This document shows, in pieces, positions 24,260 to 37,336 of a stretch of 37,724 nucleotides of DNA; positions within the stretch are counted from its first letter, which is position 1; the number at the start of each line of letters is the position of its first letter. Origin of the DNA: an uncultured Ectothiorhodospiraceae bacterium (GTDB taxonomy: Bacteria; Pseudomonadota; Gammaproteobacteria; UBA9214); the NCBI GenBank assembly GCA_947258545.1, contig CAMYJI010000023.1, positions 1-37,724 of the forward strand, given 5' to 3'. A model generated the notes under the pieces. That model was not told where the DNA came from, searched no databases, and saw only the letters and a program-made list of their open reading frames with translations. Made by a program: the position numbers and the translations under genes.

Positions 24260-24588
24260 GGGTCTTTCCCTGGTTATTATTTATTACTGCCAGCCTTCCG
24301 CTTGTATGGCTGCCTTATATACAACTTTAGCAGCCGCAGGCACTTTAGTACATATTGCCAGGTGAACGTTGCAGCCGGCCGCGAGCTGGCAGCGCATATC
24401 CTGGCTGACTGGCTGGCCTGTGTAGGTGGCGGGTTATGCTGTGGTTAGGGTTGGCATCCGCTGGCTTCGGGTGAGCGGCAGTCGTGATTTACACCTGTCA
24501 TCGTCTCCGGCATTGATCCGACAGACTGGCGGGTATTAATAGGCCGCCTTGCCAGCGGCCTGTATGTAATTGTTATTATGGATAAAGA
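24260..24588. other. Intergenic region between small exported gene and tRNA-Asn
   Basis: A 329-base gap, GC-rich at its right end. A hairpin AGGCCGC/GCGGCCT (24541-24561, seven-base loop) lies 27 bases after the 3' end of tRNA-Asn, which is transcribed leftward. Its downstream side on that strand is only ATTAAT, so a terminator role is possible but weak. No gene is seen. Confidence 0.45.
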
Positions 24589-24664
24589 TGGCTCCCCGGG
24601 ACGGGCTCGAACCGCCGACCTAGTGATTAACAGTCACCCGCTCTACCAACTGAGCTACCGGGGA
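24589..24664 (-). tRNA. tRNA-Asn (GUU)
   Basis: A complete cloverleaf on the minus strand, 76 bases including an encoded CCA. The acceptor stem is TCCCCGG/CCGGGGA, and the anticodon arm is GTGA-CTGTTAA-TCAC with anticodon GTT. The T-arm carries the usual GTTCGAG. Confidence 0.95.
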
Positions 24665-24688
24665 ATATTCGGGACTGCGAGGGCGCAG

Positions 24689-24718
24689 ATCATACTGGAT
24701 GGCGGGCTTTTCGGTCAA
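24689..24718 (-). promoter_or_regulatory. Sigma70-type promoter of tRNA-Asn
   Basis: On the minus strand TTGACC (24713-24718) and TATGAT (24689-24694) are 18 bases apart, and the tRNA begins 24 bases after the -10 box. The pair fits sigma70 well and supports independent transcription of the tRNA. Confidence 0.7.
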
Positions 24719-24764
24719 TTGAGTTGGCCGCCCGGCCATATGGCAGGGATTGTGCCGGCTGTCT

Positions 24765-25331
24765 TTATGGACAGGCGATCGGCCGGCCGTCACAGCGGGT
24801 CTGGGTCAGACGCGGCCGGCCGGTATTCGAGAGGCAGATGACGCGCGGCCGGGCATGTTGTCGCAGGTCACAGAAGGTGAACGAGCTGTTGCTGCCGCCG
24901 CTGCTGCCGTCCGGTTGGTAGACAATGCGTTTGCGGTACCGGCTGGAACGCATCTCGATACCCGTGGCCAGCGGGTTACCCGACTGAAGCACGGGTTCAT
25001 CCGCCTCGCGTTTCCGGGTGTCGCTGGCGAACAGGATCCAGCCATGCTTCCACTCCATACTGTCTGTGCAGTGCTCTTTGTCGGTGCTGGGGCACAGCAC
25101 GCCCCGGCGTCCATGTTTGACGGCCTCGCTGCGCGCCAGCTGCAGTGCTGTCATGAACCAGTTGACCTCGGTGGCCATGCGGTTGGTCTGAATGAAGCGG
25201 GGCAGGTTGTCTGCCGCGGCGATGCTCAGTCCGGCCACCACTGCCAGCGTGATCAGCAGTTCGGGCAAGCTAAGCCCCATTTGTTTGTGCGGGGACCGCT
25301 CGCTGTGGATGCGGTGTGATCCTACTGACAT
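24765..25331 (-). CDS. FimT/GspH-type pseudopilin
   Basis: A 188-residue type IV pilin-like protein. The prepilin peptidase site lies at G19-L20 with Glu at +5 (E24), followed by the hydrophobic helix LPELLITLAVVAGLSIAA. The first mature residue is Leu rather than the usual Phe or Met. The segment after the helix (NRMATEVNWFMTALQLARSEAVK) is typical of FimT/GspH proteins. The mature part has several Cys. GGGAGGGAG just before the ATG is a strong ribosome site. Minor pilins usually lie in a cluster with fimU/pilV/pilE genes; here the gene stands alone. Confidence 0.85.
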   Translation of the reverse strand: MSVGSHRIHSERSPHKQMGLSLPELLITLAVVAGLSIAAADNLPRFIQTNRMATEVNWFMTALQLARSEAVKHGRRGVLCPSTDKEHCTDSMEWKHGWILFASDTRKREADEPVLQSGNPLATGIEMRSSRYRKRIVYQPDGSSGGSNSSFTFCDLRQHARPRVICLSNTGRPRLTQTRCDGRPIACP

Positions 25332-25514
25332 CTCTCCCTCCCTGGAGCATGCCGATCGAGGCGCGGTCCCGACGCAATGCGCCGGGGATTGCCGCGGAAT
25401 CCCGTATCAAAGGTATCCCCGCGCAGGGGTGTTTTCGGGATGACTCGAGTATGGAGTGAGCGCCGCGGTCCGGCTGTCAGCCGGCCGTGCGAAGAGCTGT
25501 CAGTGGTTGCCGGC

Positions 25515-26732
25515 TCAGGATGTCAGCGCTGTGGCCAGGCGCTCCAGCGCGGTCTTCAGGGTGTCGAGGCCGGTCGCGAATGACAGCCGGACATAACCCG
25601 GGGCGCCGAAGGCGGAGCCCGGCACCAGTGCCACGCCGGCCTTGTCCAGCAGGAATTCCGATAGTTCGATGTCGTCGTCGATCCCGTCCATACGGTCAAT
25701 GACGGCCTGTACACGAGGGAAACAGTAGAAGGTGCCGTCGGCCGGCAGACAATCCACCCCGGGGATGTCGTTCAGCGCCGCTACCACGAAGTCATGGCGT
25801 TCCTTGAAGGCCGTCAGCATGGGCTTGATGCAGGCCTGGTCTCCGTCCAGCGCCGCCTGGGCCGCGACCTGCGAGATCGAGGTGGGATTGGAGGTGCTCT
25901 GTGACTGGACCTTCTTCATGGCCTTGATCAGTTCGGCCGGACCGCCGGCGTAACCGATGCGCCAGCCGGTCATTGCATAAACCTTGGAAACGCCATTGAG
26001 CACGATAGTATGCCCGGCGAGTTCAGGGCAGGCGGTGAGGATGTTACTGAACGGTTCTGCGCTCCACAGGATATGCTCGTACATGTCGTCGGTGGCGATC
26101 AGCACCTGGGGATGTTGTTCCAATACCTTGCCCAGTGCCGCGAGTTCGGCGCGCGTATAGGCGACCCCGGTGGGATTGGAGGGGCTATTGATTACAAACA
26201 GGCGCGTTTTTGGGGTGATGGCGGCGGCCAGCTGATCAGGCGTGATCTTGAAGCCGGTCTCGACGCCGGCCGGGATGATCACCGGTTCACCATCGGCCAG
26301 CAGCACCATGTCCGGGTAGGACACCCAATAGGGCGCCGGGATGATGACTTCATCGCCCGGGTTGAGCAGTGCCTGGGCCAGGTTGAAGAAGCTCTGTTTG
26401 CCACCACAGGACACCAGGATCTGCTCCGGGGTGTACTCCAGCCCGTTGTCACGGCGGAATTTCGCTATAATCGCCCTCTTGATTTCCGGGGTTCCGTCGA
26501 CCGCGGTATAGCGGGTGAAACCGCTGCGGATCGCCTCGATGCCCGCGGCCCTGATGTGGTCGGGCGTGTCGAAATCCGGCTCTCCCGCGCCGAGCCCGAT
26601 GATGTCGCGGCCGGCGGCGCGCAACTCCGCGACGCGGGCCGTCACGGACAGGGTGGGGGAGGGTTTGATGCGTTGTACCCGGTTGGAAAGTGTAATGGTG
26701 TCCAAGGTTGCGATCCTGTCGTGTGAGGGCAT
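25515..26732 (-). CDS. aspC: Aspartate aminotransferase, class I pyridoxal-phosphate
   Basis: Cytoplasmic class I aminotransferase, 405 residues from ATG 26732, moving amino groups between aspartate and 2-oxoglutarate. Visible marks: the family start VQRIKPSPTLSVTARVAELR, GLGAGEPDFDTPDHIRAA, NSPSNPTGVAYTRAEL for substrate and cofactor binding, and the cofactor lysine in NGVSKVYAMTGWRIGYAGG. The C-terminus LSFATGLDTLKTALERL is normal. The true start may be a TTG at 26705 (AGGA 9 bases upstream), which would match relatives better. It is divergent from uvrB with only 48 bases between starts. Strict specificity for aspartate is inferred from the subgroup; some members also use prephenate. Confidence 0.92.
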   Translation of the reverse strand: MPSHDRIATLDTITLSNRVQRIKPSPTLSVTARVAELRAAGRDIIGLGAGEPDFDTPDHIRAAGIEAIRSGFTRYTAVDGTPEIKRAIIAKFRRDNGLEYTPEQILVSCGGKQSFFNLAQALLNPGDEVIIPAPYWVSYPDMVLLADGEPVIIPAGVETGFKITPDQLAAAITPKTRLFVINSPSNPTGVAYTRAELAALGKVLEQHPQVLIATDDMYEHILWSAEPFSNILTACPELAGHTIVLNGVSKVYAMTGWRIGYAGGPAELIKAMKKVQSQSTSNPTSISQVAAQAALDGDQACIKPMLTAFKERHDFVVAALNDIPGVDCLPADGTFYCFPRVQAVIDRMDGIDDDIELSEFLLDKAGVALVPGSAFGAPGYVRLSFATGLDTLKTALERLATALTS

Positions 26733-26780
26733 GGCGGTTGCGCCAATCATACGCAAACTCAGCGAATACGATAATAGCCC

Positions 26781-28793
<2,013 letters not shown>

Positions 28794-28842
28794 ATCTCTG
28801 GGACAGCAGTGGGTCTTAGCCTATTGACCAAGGCATGGATTC

Positions 28843-28871
28843 TTGCAACCGGCGGTCTCTGGCGGTATCTT
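28843..28871 (+). promoter_or_regulatory. Sigma70-type promoter of tRNA-Val
   Basis: TTGCAA (28843-28848) and TATCTT (28866-28871) are exactly 17 bases apart, 12 bases before the tRNA 5' end. The position fits a stable-RNA promoter. Confidence 0.6.
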
Positions 28872-28883
28872 TGCCGGTCTCGC

Positions 28884-28960
28884 AGGCGCGTAGCTCAGTT
28901 GGTTAGAGCACCACCTTGACATGGTGGGGGTCGTTGGTTCGAATCCAATCGCGCCTACCA
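28884..28960 (+). tRNA. tRNA-Val (GAC)
   Basis: A complete cloverleaf, 77 bases with encoded CCA. The acceptor stem is AGGCGCG/CGCGCCT, and the anticodon arm CCACC-TTGACAT-GGTGG gives anticodon GAC. The D-arm is GCTC/GAGC and the T-arm CCAAT pairs with GTTGG. Confidence 0.95.
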
Positions 28961-28968
28961 AATCGATT

Positions 28969-29003
28969 GCAAAAAGGGACAGATCTGATCTGTCCCTTTT
29001 TGC
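28969..29003. terminator. Perfect 16-bp stem bidirectional terminator
   Basis: The left arm 28969-28984 and right arm 28988-29003 are perfect inverses around the loop CTG. The stem ends in AAAAA on one side and TTTTT on the other, so it can stop transcription from both directions. It lies 8 bases after tRNA-Val and insulates thrS. Confidence 0.85.
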
Positions 29004-29058
29004 GAGATGAAGACAAACAAGTGGCCTCTCGTATCGGTCACCACTGGAGCGCAGCACA

Positions 29059-30987
29059 ATGCCTACAATTACCCTTCCTGACGGCAGCCGCCGCGAGTTT
29101 GATCACCCGGTCTCGGTTCACGATGTGGCCGCCGCTATCGGTCCGGGCCTGGCCAAGGCGGCACTGGCCGGCAAGGTCGACGGGGTACTGGTCGATACCA
29201 GCTACGTCATCGATACCGATACCGGATTGGCCATCATCACTGCCAGGGACGAAGAGGCGCTCGAGCTGATGCGTCACGATGCCGCGCATGTGATGGCGCA
29301 GGCGGTGCAGGAGCTCTATCCCGGTACCCAGGTGACCATCGGTCCGGCCATCGAGGACGGCTTCTACTACGATTTCGCCCGCGAGGAAGCATTCACCCCC
29401 GAAGACCTGGGCAAGATCGAGCAACGCATGCACGAGATCGTGAAGCGCGACCTGCCGCTGCAGCGCGAGGTGTTGAGCCGGGACGAGGCGATCGGGCTGT
29501 TCGGGGAGATCGGCGAGGACTACAAGGTCGAAATCATCAAGGACATCCCCGCGGGCGAGGCGATTACGGTCTACCGCCAGGGCGAGTGGTTCGATGTCTG
29601 CCGTGGACCCCACCTGCCCAGCACCGGCAAGCTCGGCAAGGGTTTCAAGCTGATGAAACTGGCCGGCGCCTACTGGCGTGGCGATTCCAGCAATGCCATG
29701 TTGCAACGCATTTATGGCACCGCCTGGCGCGACAAAAAGGAGCTGAAGACCTACCTGCACCGGCTGGAGGAGGCCGAGAAACGCGACCACCGCAAGCTCG
29801 GCAAGACCATGGACCTGTTCCACACTCAGGAAGAGGCCCCGGGCATGGTGTTCTGGCACGACAATGGCTGGCAGATCTACCTGGTTATCCAAGACTATAT
29901 CCGTGGCATGCTGAAGCAGCACGGCTACCAGGAAGTACACACGCCGCAGGTGCTGGACCGCAGCCTGTGGGAGAAGTCCGGGCACTGGGACAAGTTCGGT
30001 GACATGATCTTCACCACCCACTCCGAGCACCGGGATTTCGCGATCAAACCGATGAACTGCCCGGCGCATATCCAGATCTACAACCAGGGGTTGAAGAGCT
30101 ACCGGGACCTGCCGCTGCGGCTGGCGGAGTTCGGCTCCTGTCACCGCAACGAGCCCTCGGGGACCCTGCACGGGCTGATGCGGGTGCGCAATTTCGTCCA
30201 GGACGATGCACATATCTTCTGCTCCGAGGACCAGATCCTCGACGAGGTCTCCGATTTTATCGACCTGCTGTTCAAGGTCTACGCGGATTTCGGCTTCGAG
30301 GACATCAGCGTGAAGCTGTCGACCCGTCCCGAACAGCGGGTGGGCGAAGAGGTCCTCTGGGACAAGGCCGAACAGGCCCTGCAGGAGGCGCTTGAGCACA
30401 AGGGCCTGGGCTTCGATTTGCAACCGGGCGAGGGTGCCTTTTACGGGCCCAAGATCGAGTTCAATCTCAGGGACTGCCTGTCCCGGGTCTGGCAGCTGGG
30501 TACCATTCAGCTGGATTTTTCCATGCCCGGGCGGCTGGGGGCCCATTATATCGCCGAGGACGGCAGTAAGCAGGTGCCGGTCATGCTGCACCGGGCCATC
30601 CTGGGCTCGCTGGAGCGTTTTATCGGGATTTTGATCGAGCATTACGCCGGTTCGCTGCCGCTGTGGCTTGCCCCGGTACAGGCGGTGGTGCTCAATATCA
30701 CCGATCGCCAGGCCGAATATGCACTGAAAGTGGAAGAATTCTTGAAAAATCAGGGCCTGAGAATCAAATCAGACTTGAGAAATGAGAAAATCGGCTTTAA
30801 AATCCGCGAGCACACGATTCAACGTGTTCCCTATCTGCTGGTGATCGGCGATCGGGAAACAGAAGCTGGTACTGTGGCCGTGCGCACGCGAGGTGGTAAG
30901 GACCTCGGCAGTTTAGAGCTGGACAAACTTGCCGACGCCCTTGACGACGAGATCGCGAGCCGCGGCCGTACTGTTTTGGAGGGCTAG
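29059..30987 (+). CDS. thrS: Threonyl-tRNA synthetase
   Basis: ThrRS, 642 residues, loads threonine onto tRNA-Thr. The TGS domain covers about 1-62 ([19 protein letters not shown]). The editing domain has the HxxxH pair in [13 protein letters not shown]. The class II core includes the zinc Cys in [10 protein letters not shown], motif 2 in [11 protein letters not shown] and motif 3 in [20 protein letters not shown]. The C-terminal anticodon-binding domain ends the protein. The ATG has GGAG 9 bases before it. First gene of the translation cluster; its stop is 3 bases before the infC start, so the two are tightly coupled. Confidence 0.98.
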   Translation: MPTITLPDGSRREFDHPVSVHDVAAAIGPGLAKAALAGKVDGVLVDTSYVIDTDTGLAIITARDEEALELMRHDAAHVMAQAVQELYPGTQVTIGPAIEDGFYYDFAREEAFTPEDLGKIEQRMHEIVKRDLPLQREVLSRDEAIGLFGEIGEDYKVEIIKDIPAGEAITVYRQGEWFDVCRGPHLPSTGKLGKGFKLMKLAGAYWRGDSSNAMLQRIYGTAWRDKKELKTYLHRLEEAEKRDHRKLGKTMDLFHTQEEAPGMVFWHDNGWQIYLVIQDYIRGMLKQHGYQEVHTPQVLDRSLWEKSGHWDKFGDMIFTTHSEHRDFAIKPMNCPAHIQIYNQGLKSYRDLPLRLAEFGSCHRNEPSGTLHGLMRVRNFVQDDAHIFCSEDQILDEVSDFIDLLFKVYADFGFEDISVKLSTRPEQRVGEEVLWDKAEQALQEALEHKGLGFDLQPGEGAFYGPKIEFNLRDCLSRVWQLGTIQLDFSMPGRLGAHYIAEDGSKQVPVMLHRAILGSLERFIGILIEHYAGSLPLWLAPVQAVVLNITDRQAEYALKVEEFLKNQGLRIKSDLRNEKIGFKIREHTIQRVPYLLVIGDRETEAGTVAVRTRGGKDLGSLELDKLADALDDEIASRGRTVLEG

Positions 30988-30990
30988 AGC

Positions 30991-31515
30991 ATCGCTGCGA
31001 AAAAACCGCAACATCGCGTAAACGAAAGCATAGTTGCACCCGAAGTACGGGTTATAAACGAGGACGGTGAACAGCTGGGTATTATCTCCCTGGATGAGGC
31101 CGCCAAAATTGCCGGCGAGGCGAGTCTCGATCTTGTCGAGATAGCGCCAAATGCGGAGCCACCCGTCTGCCGGATAATGGATTACGGCAAATTCCGTTTT
31201 GAGGAAAGCAAGAAGCTCCAGACGGCCAAGAAGAAACAGAAGCAGACCCAGGTCAAGGAGATCAAGTTCCGGCCTGGCACCGACGTCGGTGACTACAAGA
31301 TCAAGCTGCGTAAACTGGTCAGCTTCCTGGAAGAGGGCGATCGCACCAAGGTGACATTGCGGTTTCGGGGCAGGGAAATGGCGCACCAGGAGCTGGGCCT
31401 TGAATTGCTGCAGCGGGTCAAGGCCGACCTCGAGGAGTACGGTACAGTTGAGCAGGAACCGAAAATGGAAGGACGCCTGATGGTGATGGTGCTGGCGCCC
31501 AAGAAGCATAAATAG
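30991..31515 (+). CDS. infC: Translation initiation factor IF-3, AUC start
   Basis: IF-3, 174 residues, close to the E. coli length of 180. The N-domain reads [20 protein letters not shown] and the C-domain holds [25 protein letters not shown] and [13 protein letters not shown]. The frame has a stop (TAG 30985-30987, shared with thrS) and only AGC before ATC at 30991. GGAGGG lies 7 bases before that ATC, so ATC is the start. No ATG or GTG occurs in frame until an internal Met at 31177, well inside the N-domain. Rare AUU/AUC starts are known for infC: IF-3 rejects such codons and so represses its own synthesis. Product acts on the 30S ribosome. Confidence 0.95.
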   Translation: MAAKKPQHRVNESIVAPEVRVINEDGEQLGIISLDEAAKIAGEASLDLVEIAPNAEPPVCRIMDYGKFRFEESKKLQTAKKKQKQTQVKEIKFRPGTDVGDYKIKLRKLVSFLEEGDRTKVTLRFRGREMAHQELGLELLQRVKADLEEYGTVEQEPKMEGRLMVMVLAPKKHK

Positions 31516-31564
31516 CGACCGGGTGGTCGTGACAGATTAATTATTATTTAAGAAGGTTAGAGCA

Positions 31565-31762
31565 ATGCCAAAGTTAAAAACCAACCGCGGTGCGGCAAAA
31601 CGTTTCAAGAAGTCCGCCTCCGGCGGTTTCAAGCGCGGCCAGTCGCACCACCGTCATATCCTGACGAAGAAGAGCAGCAAGCGAAAGCGCCAGCTGGTTT
31701 CGCCGGCGCAGGTGCATGAAGCGGATGTCGCCGCCGTACGGCGCATGCTGCCTTTCAGTTGA
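31565..31762 (+). CDS. rpmI: Ribosomal protein L35
   Basis: L35, 65 residues, very basic. The family start [20 protein letters not shown] and the middle [14 protein letters not shown] are unmistakable. AAGG lies about 8 bases before the ATG. It lies 49 bases after infC and 25 bases before rplT; L20 is known to repress this pair in E. coli by binding the leader RNA. Confidence 0.97.
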   Translation: MPKLKTNRGAAKRFKKSASGGFKRGQSHHRHILTKKSSKRKRQLVSPAQVHEADVAAVRRMLPFS

Positions 31763-31787
31763 GCAGATATTTTCAGGAGTACAAGCA

Positions 31788-32144
31788 ATGTCCAGAGTAA
31801 AACGTGGTGTCAACGCCCGCGCCCGCCACAAGAAAGTACTAGACGAGGCCAGGGGTTATTACGGTGCACGCCGCAAGGTCTACCGTGTTGCCAAGCAGGC
31901 TGTCATCAAGGCGGGGCAGTACGCCTACCGCGACCGTCGCCAGCGCAAGCGCCAGTTCAGGGCGTTGTGGATCGCGCGCATCAACGCGGCGGCGCGCGAG
32001 AACGGTCTTTCCTACAGCCGCATGATCGATGGCCTGAACAAGGCCAATATAGAGGTCGACAGGAAGGTGCTTGCCGATCTGGCGGTCTTTGACCAGGCGG
32101 GCTTTAGCGCACTGGCAGAAAAGGCCAAGGCCAGTCTATCGTAA
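31788..32144 (+). CDS. rplT: Ribosomal protein L20
   Basis: L20, 118 residues, normal length. It begins [18 protein letters not shown] and contains [17 protein letters not shown] and [17 protein letters not shown], all family marks. ATG 31788 has AGGAG 8 bases before it; an open extension to 31716 only overlaps rpmI. L20 is needed for early 50S assembly and is the operon's translational repressor in relatives. Confidence 0.98.
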   Translation: MSRVKRGVNARARHKKVLDEARGYYGARRKVYRVAKQAVIKAGQYAYRDRRQRKRQFRALWIARINAAARENGLSYSRMIDGLNKANIEVDRKVLADLAVFDQAGFSALAEKAKASLS

Positions 32145-32190
32145 TCACCTTTCCGAACAAGACGCACACAGACTGATCCGAATGGAAGCA

Positions 32191-32219
32191 GGGGAAAGGT
32201 GGATGCCTTTCCCCTTTTT
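32191..32219 (+). terminator. Terminator or attenuator between rplT and pheS
   Basis: GGGGAAAGG (32191-32199) pairs with CCTTTCCCC (32206-32214) around a six-base loop and is followed by five T. It is a clear intrinsic terminator 46 bases after the rplT stop. As pheST follows, and pheST of E. coli is controlled by attenuation, it may be an attenuator. A tiny reading frame overlapping it (32203-32238) has three Phe codons. Confidence 0.85.
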
Positions 32220-32247
32220 ATTTCAGTCATGTCTTTAATTGCGCTAA

Positions 32248-33297
<1,050 letters not shown>

Positions 33298-33307
33298 AGA
33301 CAATATT

Positions 33308-33450
33308 CACCGCGGAGACGCGGAGGACGCAGAGAAAGAAATAAATTACCGAAACACACGAAAAGCTAGTGCGGATCAATCGTTGTGAATAAATATGCAG
33401 TGCGTTTTATTCGTATATTTATCTCTGCGTCCTCTGCGCCTCTGCGGTGA
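33308..33450. repeat. Inverted-repeat element between pheS and pheT
   Basis: The 29-base arms at 33308-33336 and 33422-33450 are inverse copies with three mismatches; the core reads CTCTGCGTCCTCTGCG on the right arm. Between them lie 85 AT-rich bases without coding potential. I recall this GAGGACGCAGAG type of repeat as dispersed in many proteobacterial genomes. The form suggests a MITE- or REP-doublet-like insertion. It lies 11 bases after the pheS stop. Confidence 0.7.
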
Positions 33451-33511
33451 GTTTATTTTTGTTTTCAACTATAAAATACTTTAATTGATAAACATAACTT
33501 AAAGTAATTAA

Positions 33512-35890
33512 ATGAAATTTAGCGAGAAATGGTTGCGCGAATGGGTTGACCCGCCGATCTCGACCGAGGCCCTGGTGGAGCAGCTGACCATGGCCGGGCT
33601 GGAGGTGGACTCGGTCGAGCCCGTTGCCGCCGGCATGGAAGGCTTGATCGTGGGCGAGGTGCTGACGGTCGAGGCGCATCCCGATGCCGACAAGCTGCGG
33701 GTTTGCCAGGTGGGGACCGGACAGGCCGAGCCACTGCAGATCGTCTGCGGGGCGCCGAATGTGCGTGCCGGTGGCAAGTACCCGCTGGCCCTTATCGGTG
33801 CGCGCCTGCCGGGTGATTTCAAGATCAAGAAATCCAAACTGCGCGGCATGGAGTCCTATGGCATGCTGTGCTCTGCGCGTGAACTCGGCTTGAGTGAAGA
33901 CCACCAGGGGCTGATGGAGCTGCCGGCAGATGCCCAAACCGGCCAGGACCTGCAGGTACTTCTCGGGCTGGATGACACCCTGATCGAAATCGACCTGACC
34001 CCGAACCGCGGCGATTGCCTCGGTGTTGAGGGCATTGCCCGCGAGGTCGGTACACTGACGCGCAGCCCGGTGAATCCACTGGTTGTTGAGGCCATCCCGG
34101 AGAGGGTGACAGACCGTCTGGCTATCGATGTCCAGGCCCCGCAGGCCTGTCCACGTTACCTGGGTCGTGTCATCCGCGGCATCGACCCCATGGCCACCAC
34201 ACCCCTGTGGATGCAGGAACGCCTGCGCCGCGGCGGGCTGCGCAGTATCGACCCGGTGGTGGATGTCACTAATTACGTGCTGCTGGAGCTTGGCCAGCCC
34301 ATGCACGCCTTTGACCTGGCGCAACTCTCTGGTGGCATCCGTGTCCGCTTCGCCGAAAAGGATGAACGGCTGACCCTGCTGGATGAGCGCGAACTCACAC
34401 TCGACAGTGACACGCTGGTCATCGCCGACCACGAAAAGCCGCTGGCCATTGCCGGGGTAATGGGCGGGATCAATTCCGGTGTGCGGACAGACACAACCGA
34501 CCTGTTCCTGGAATGCGCCTATTTCTCCCCCGAGGTGATTGCGGGTCGCGCACGCAAATACGCCATGCACACCGATTCGTCCCACCGTTTTGAGCGCGGT
34601 GTAGATCCTCACCTGCAACCGCGTGCACTGCAGCGGGCGACGCAGCTGCTGCTGGAAATCGTGGGCGGCCAGGCCGGCCCGGTCGTCGAGGTCGCTGCAT
34701 CAGAATATCTGCCACAGTACGTACCGATCAGCCTGAGAAAAGACCGCATACTGCGGGTGCTGGGCATGCTGCCTGAGCCGGCAGAGGTGAGTGATATTCT
34801 CGAACGACTCGGAATGCAGGTGACGGAGGAGGGCGCTGGCTGGCAGATCACACCGCCGTCCTTCCGCTTCGATATTGCGCTGGAGGCCGACCTGATCGAG
34901 GAGGTCGGGCGTGTCTACGGTTACGATAAACTGCCCTTGCAGCCGCTGAGCGGGGCACTGGATATTCAGCCGGTACCGGAAACCGAGGTATCCATCGAGG
35001 CTATTTCAGACCTACTGGTAGCCCGTGGTTACCAGGAGGCGATTACCTACAGCTTTGTCGATCCGGATTTCCAGGCGGTGCTGAATCCGGAGATGAAACC
35101 GATCACACTGGCCAACCCGATTTCATCGGAAATGTCGCAGATGCGTACCAGCCTCTGGTCTGGCTTGCTGAAAGCGGGGATCTACAACCTGAACCGGCAG
35201 CAAAGCCGCCTGCGCCTGTTCGAGCACGGGCTCAGGTTCTACACACAGGGGAATAAAACCCGTCAGGACCACGTCATTAGTGGAGTGTGCTCAGGAGCGC
35301 GTGCGCCGGAACACTGGGACGCCCGGATGGTAGCTGTCGACTTCTATGACCTGCGGCGTGATGTCGAAGCCATCCTGTCGCTATCGGGGCAGGCAACGGA
35401 CTATCAGTTTGTGGCGGCCGCTCATCCGGCGCTGCACCCGGGACAGACGGCCCAGGTCAGGCGCGCAGGGATCGATATCGGGTGGTTGGGAAAGGTCCAT
35501 CCATCCATCGCCAATCAGTTTGATCTGGACCCGCAGACCTTTCTGTTCGAGCTGGAATATGACCCGATCAGGCAGGGCGATCTGGTGCGTTTTCAGGAGA
35601 TCTCCCGCTTTCCCTCGATCCGGCGGGACCTCGCGGTGGTGGTGGATGCCGATGTACGGGCGGAGGCGCTGAAATCCGCTACCCGTGAAGCGGCGGGTGA
35701 TCTCCTCAGGGAGGTCGTGATATTCGATATCTACCAGGGAAAAGGAGTAGAAACAGGGCGAAAAAGTGTCGCGATTGGCTTGATTCTACAGGATTCTTCC
35801 CGCACACTAACAGATGAAGAAGTCGAGGCTGTGGTCACCGGGGTGATCGAAAGTCTCAGGGGGACATTCAAGGCAACACTGAGAGAGTAA
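33512..35890 (+). CDS. pheT: Phenylalanyl-tRNA synthetase beta subunit
   Basis: PheRS beta, 792 residues, normal length. It opens with [15 protein letters not shown]. The tRNA-binding domain is about 40-150 ([20 protein letters not shown]). The B3/B4 editing region follows, then the B5 domain and the inactive class II core. The C-terminus is the FDX-ACB domain ([17 protein letters not shown] to the end). The ribosome site is poor (only TTAAAG before the ATG), a possible effect of the inserted repeat upstream. It ends 5 bases before ihfA. Confidence 0.97.
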   Translation: MKFSEKWLREWVDPPISTEALVEQLTMAGLEVDSVEPVAAGMEGLIVGEVLTVEAHPDADKLRVCQVGTGQAEPLQIVCGAPNVRAGGKYPLALIGARLPGDFKIKKSKLRGMESYGMLCSARELGLSEDHQGLMELPADAQTGQDLQVLLGLDDTLIEIDLTPNRGDCLGVEGIAREVGTLTRSPVNPLVVEAIPERVTDRLAIDVQAPQACPRYLGRVIRGIDPMATTPLWMQERLRRGGLRSIDPVVDVTNYVLLELGQPMHAFDLAQLSGGIRVRFAEKDERLTLLDERELTLDSDTLVIADHEKPLAIAGVMGGINSGVRTDTTDLFLECAYFSPEVIAGRARKYAMHTDSSHRFERGVDPHLQPRALQRATQLLLEIVGGQAGPVVEVAASEYLPQYVPISLRKDRILRVLGMLPEPAEVSDILERLGMQVTEEGAGWQITPPSFRFDIALEADLIEEVGRVYGYDKLPLQPLSGALDIQPVPETEVSIEAISDLLVARGYQEAITYSFVDPDFQAVLNPEMKPITLANPISSEMSQMRTSLWSGLLKAGIYNLNRQQSRLRLFEHGLRFYTQGNKTRQDHVISGVCSGARAPEHWDARMVAVDFYDLRRDVEAILSLSGQATDYQFVAAAHPALHPGQTAQVRRAGIDIGWLGKVHPSIANQFDLDPQTFLFELEYDPIRQGDLVRFQEISRFPSIRRDLAVVVDADVRAEALKSATREAAGDLLREVVIFDIYQGKGVETGRKSVAIGLILQDSSRTLTDEEVEAVVTGVIESLRGTFKATLRE

Positions 35891-35895
35891 ATACC

Positions 35896-36195
35896 ATGGC
35901 ACTAACAAAGGCCGATATGGCGGAAAGATTGTTTGATGAGCTTGGGCTGAATAAACGCGAGGCCAAAGAGCTGGTGGAATTGTTCTTCGAGGAGATTCGC
36001 GCGGCGCTGGAAAACGGGCGCCAGGTAAAGCTCTCCGGTTTCGGTAACTTCGACCTGCGCGAGAAGAACGAACGTCCGGGGCGCAATCCAAAAACCGGCG
36101 AAGAGATCCCGATCTCGGCACGCCGCGTTGTCACCTTCAGGTCCGGTCAGAAACTCAAAGCCAAGGTAGAGGCCTATGCTGGAAGCGAGCAATAA
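35896..36195 (+). CDS. ihfA: Integration host factor alpha subunit
   Basis: IHF alpha, 99 residues, a DNA-bending nucleoid protein that pairs with IhfB. Family marks: [27 protein letters not shown], the [27 protein letters not shown] arm that wraps DNA (proline in the loop), and the [14 protein letters not shown] end. The position after pheT is the classic gammaproteobacterial one. The ATG is 5 bases after the pheT stop, so translation is likely coupled. The next gene overlaps its end by 20 bases. Confidence 0.98.
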   Translation: MALTKADMAERLFDELGLNKREAKELVELFFEEIRAALENGRQVKLSGFGNFDLREKNERPGRNPKTGEEIPISARRVVTFRSGQKLKAKVEAYAGSEQ

Positions 36196-36532
36196 CAACG
36201 AGCTTCCTGCCATACCCGGTAAGCGCTATTTCACAATCGGAGAGGTCAGTGAGCTCTGTGGTGTCAAGCCACATGTGTTGCGTTACTGGGAACAGGAATT
36301 TCCACAACTCAAACCGGTAAAACGCCGCGGCAACCGGCGCTACTACCAGCGCCAGGACGTCCTGATGATCCGTCAGATCAGGAGTCTGCTGTATGAAAAG
36401 GGTTTTACCATCGGTGGTGCCCGTCAGAAGATGTCCGGCGAGGATGCCAAGGAAGACGTCACCCAGAGCCAGCAGATTGTGCACCAGGTGCGGCTCGAAC
36501 TCGAGGATGTCCTGCAGCTGCTGAAGCGATAG
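36176..36532 (+). CDS. MerR-family transcription regulator downstream of ihfA
   Basis: A 118-residue MerR-type regulator. The winged helix-turn-helix is about 17-85: [28 protein letters not shown] is the recognition part, and [30 protein letters not shown] the following helices. The short C-terminus is a dimer helix with no metal-type Cys cluster, so not a metal sensor. It overlaps ihfA by 20 bases and is co-transcribed; the same arrangement is known in pseudomonads. Its target is unknown. Confidence 0.9.
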   Translation: MLEASNNNELPAIPGKRYFTIGEVSELCGVKPHVLRYWEQEFPQLKPVKRRGNRRYYQRQDVLMIRQIRSLLYEKGFTIGGARQKMSGEDAKEDVTQSQQIVHQVRLELEDVLQLLKR

Positions 36533-36553
36533 CACGGACCATAGCAGGTCTTA

Positions 36554-36559
36554 TATAAT
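36554..36559 (+). promoter_or_regulatory. -10 box of tRNA-Pro
   Basis: A perfect TATAAT lies 17 bases before the tRNA 5' end. The -35 region falls at the end of the merR-type gene and is poor, so only the -10 is called. Confidence 0.5.
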
Positions 36560-36576
36560 CCCGTTACAGAGCCAAT

Positions 36577-37336
<760 letters not shown>

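Noticed and set aside
28821..29057. Small minus-strand frame with GAIGFEPTTPTMSRWCSNQLSYAPA
   Set aside because: This peptide is the well-known false translation of a tRNA antisense strand, here tRNA-Val. The same applies to frames over tRNA-Asn (24578-24841), tRNA-Pro (36424-36654) and the tRNA-Arg fragment (36852-37064).
29038..30642. 534-codon minus-strand frame
   Set aside because: Antisense shadow of thrS; no ribosome site and no family resemblance.
31177..31515. Short form of infC starting at the first in-frame ATG
   Set aside because: It would delete most of the IF-3 N-domain, which is well conserved upstream from ATC 30991.
33419..34618. 399-codon minus-strand frame
   Set aside because: Antisense shadow of pheT that runs into the inverted repeat; no support.
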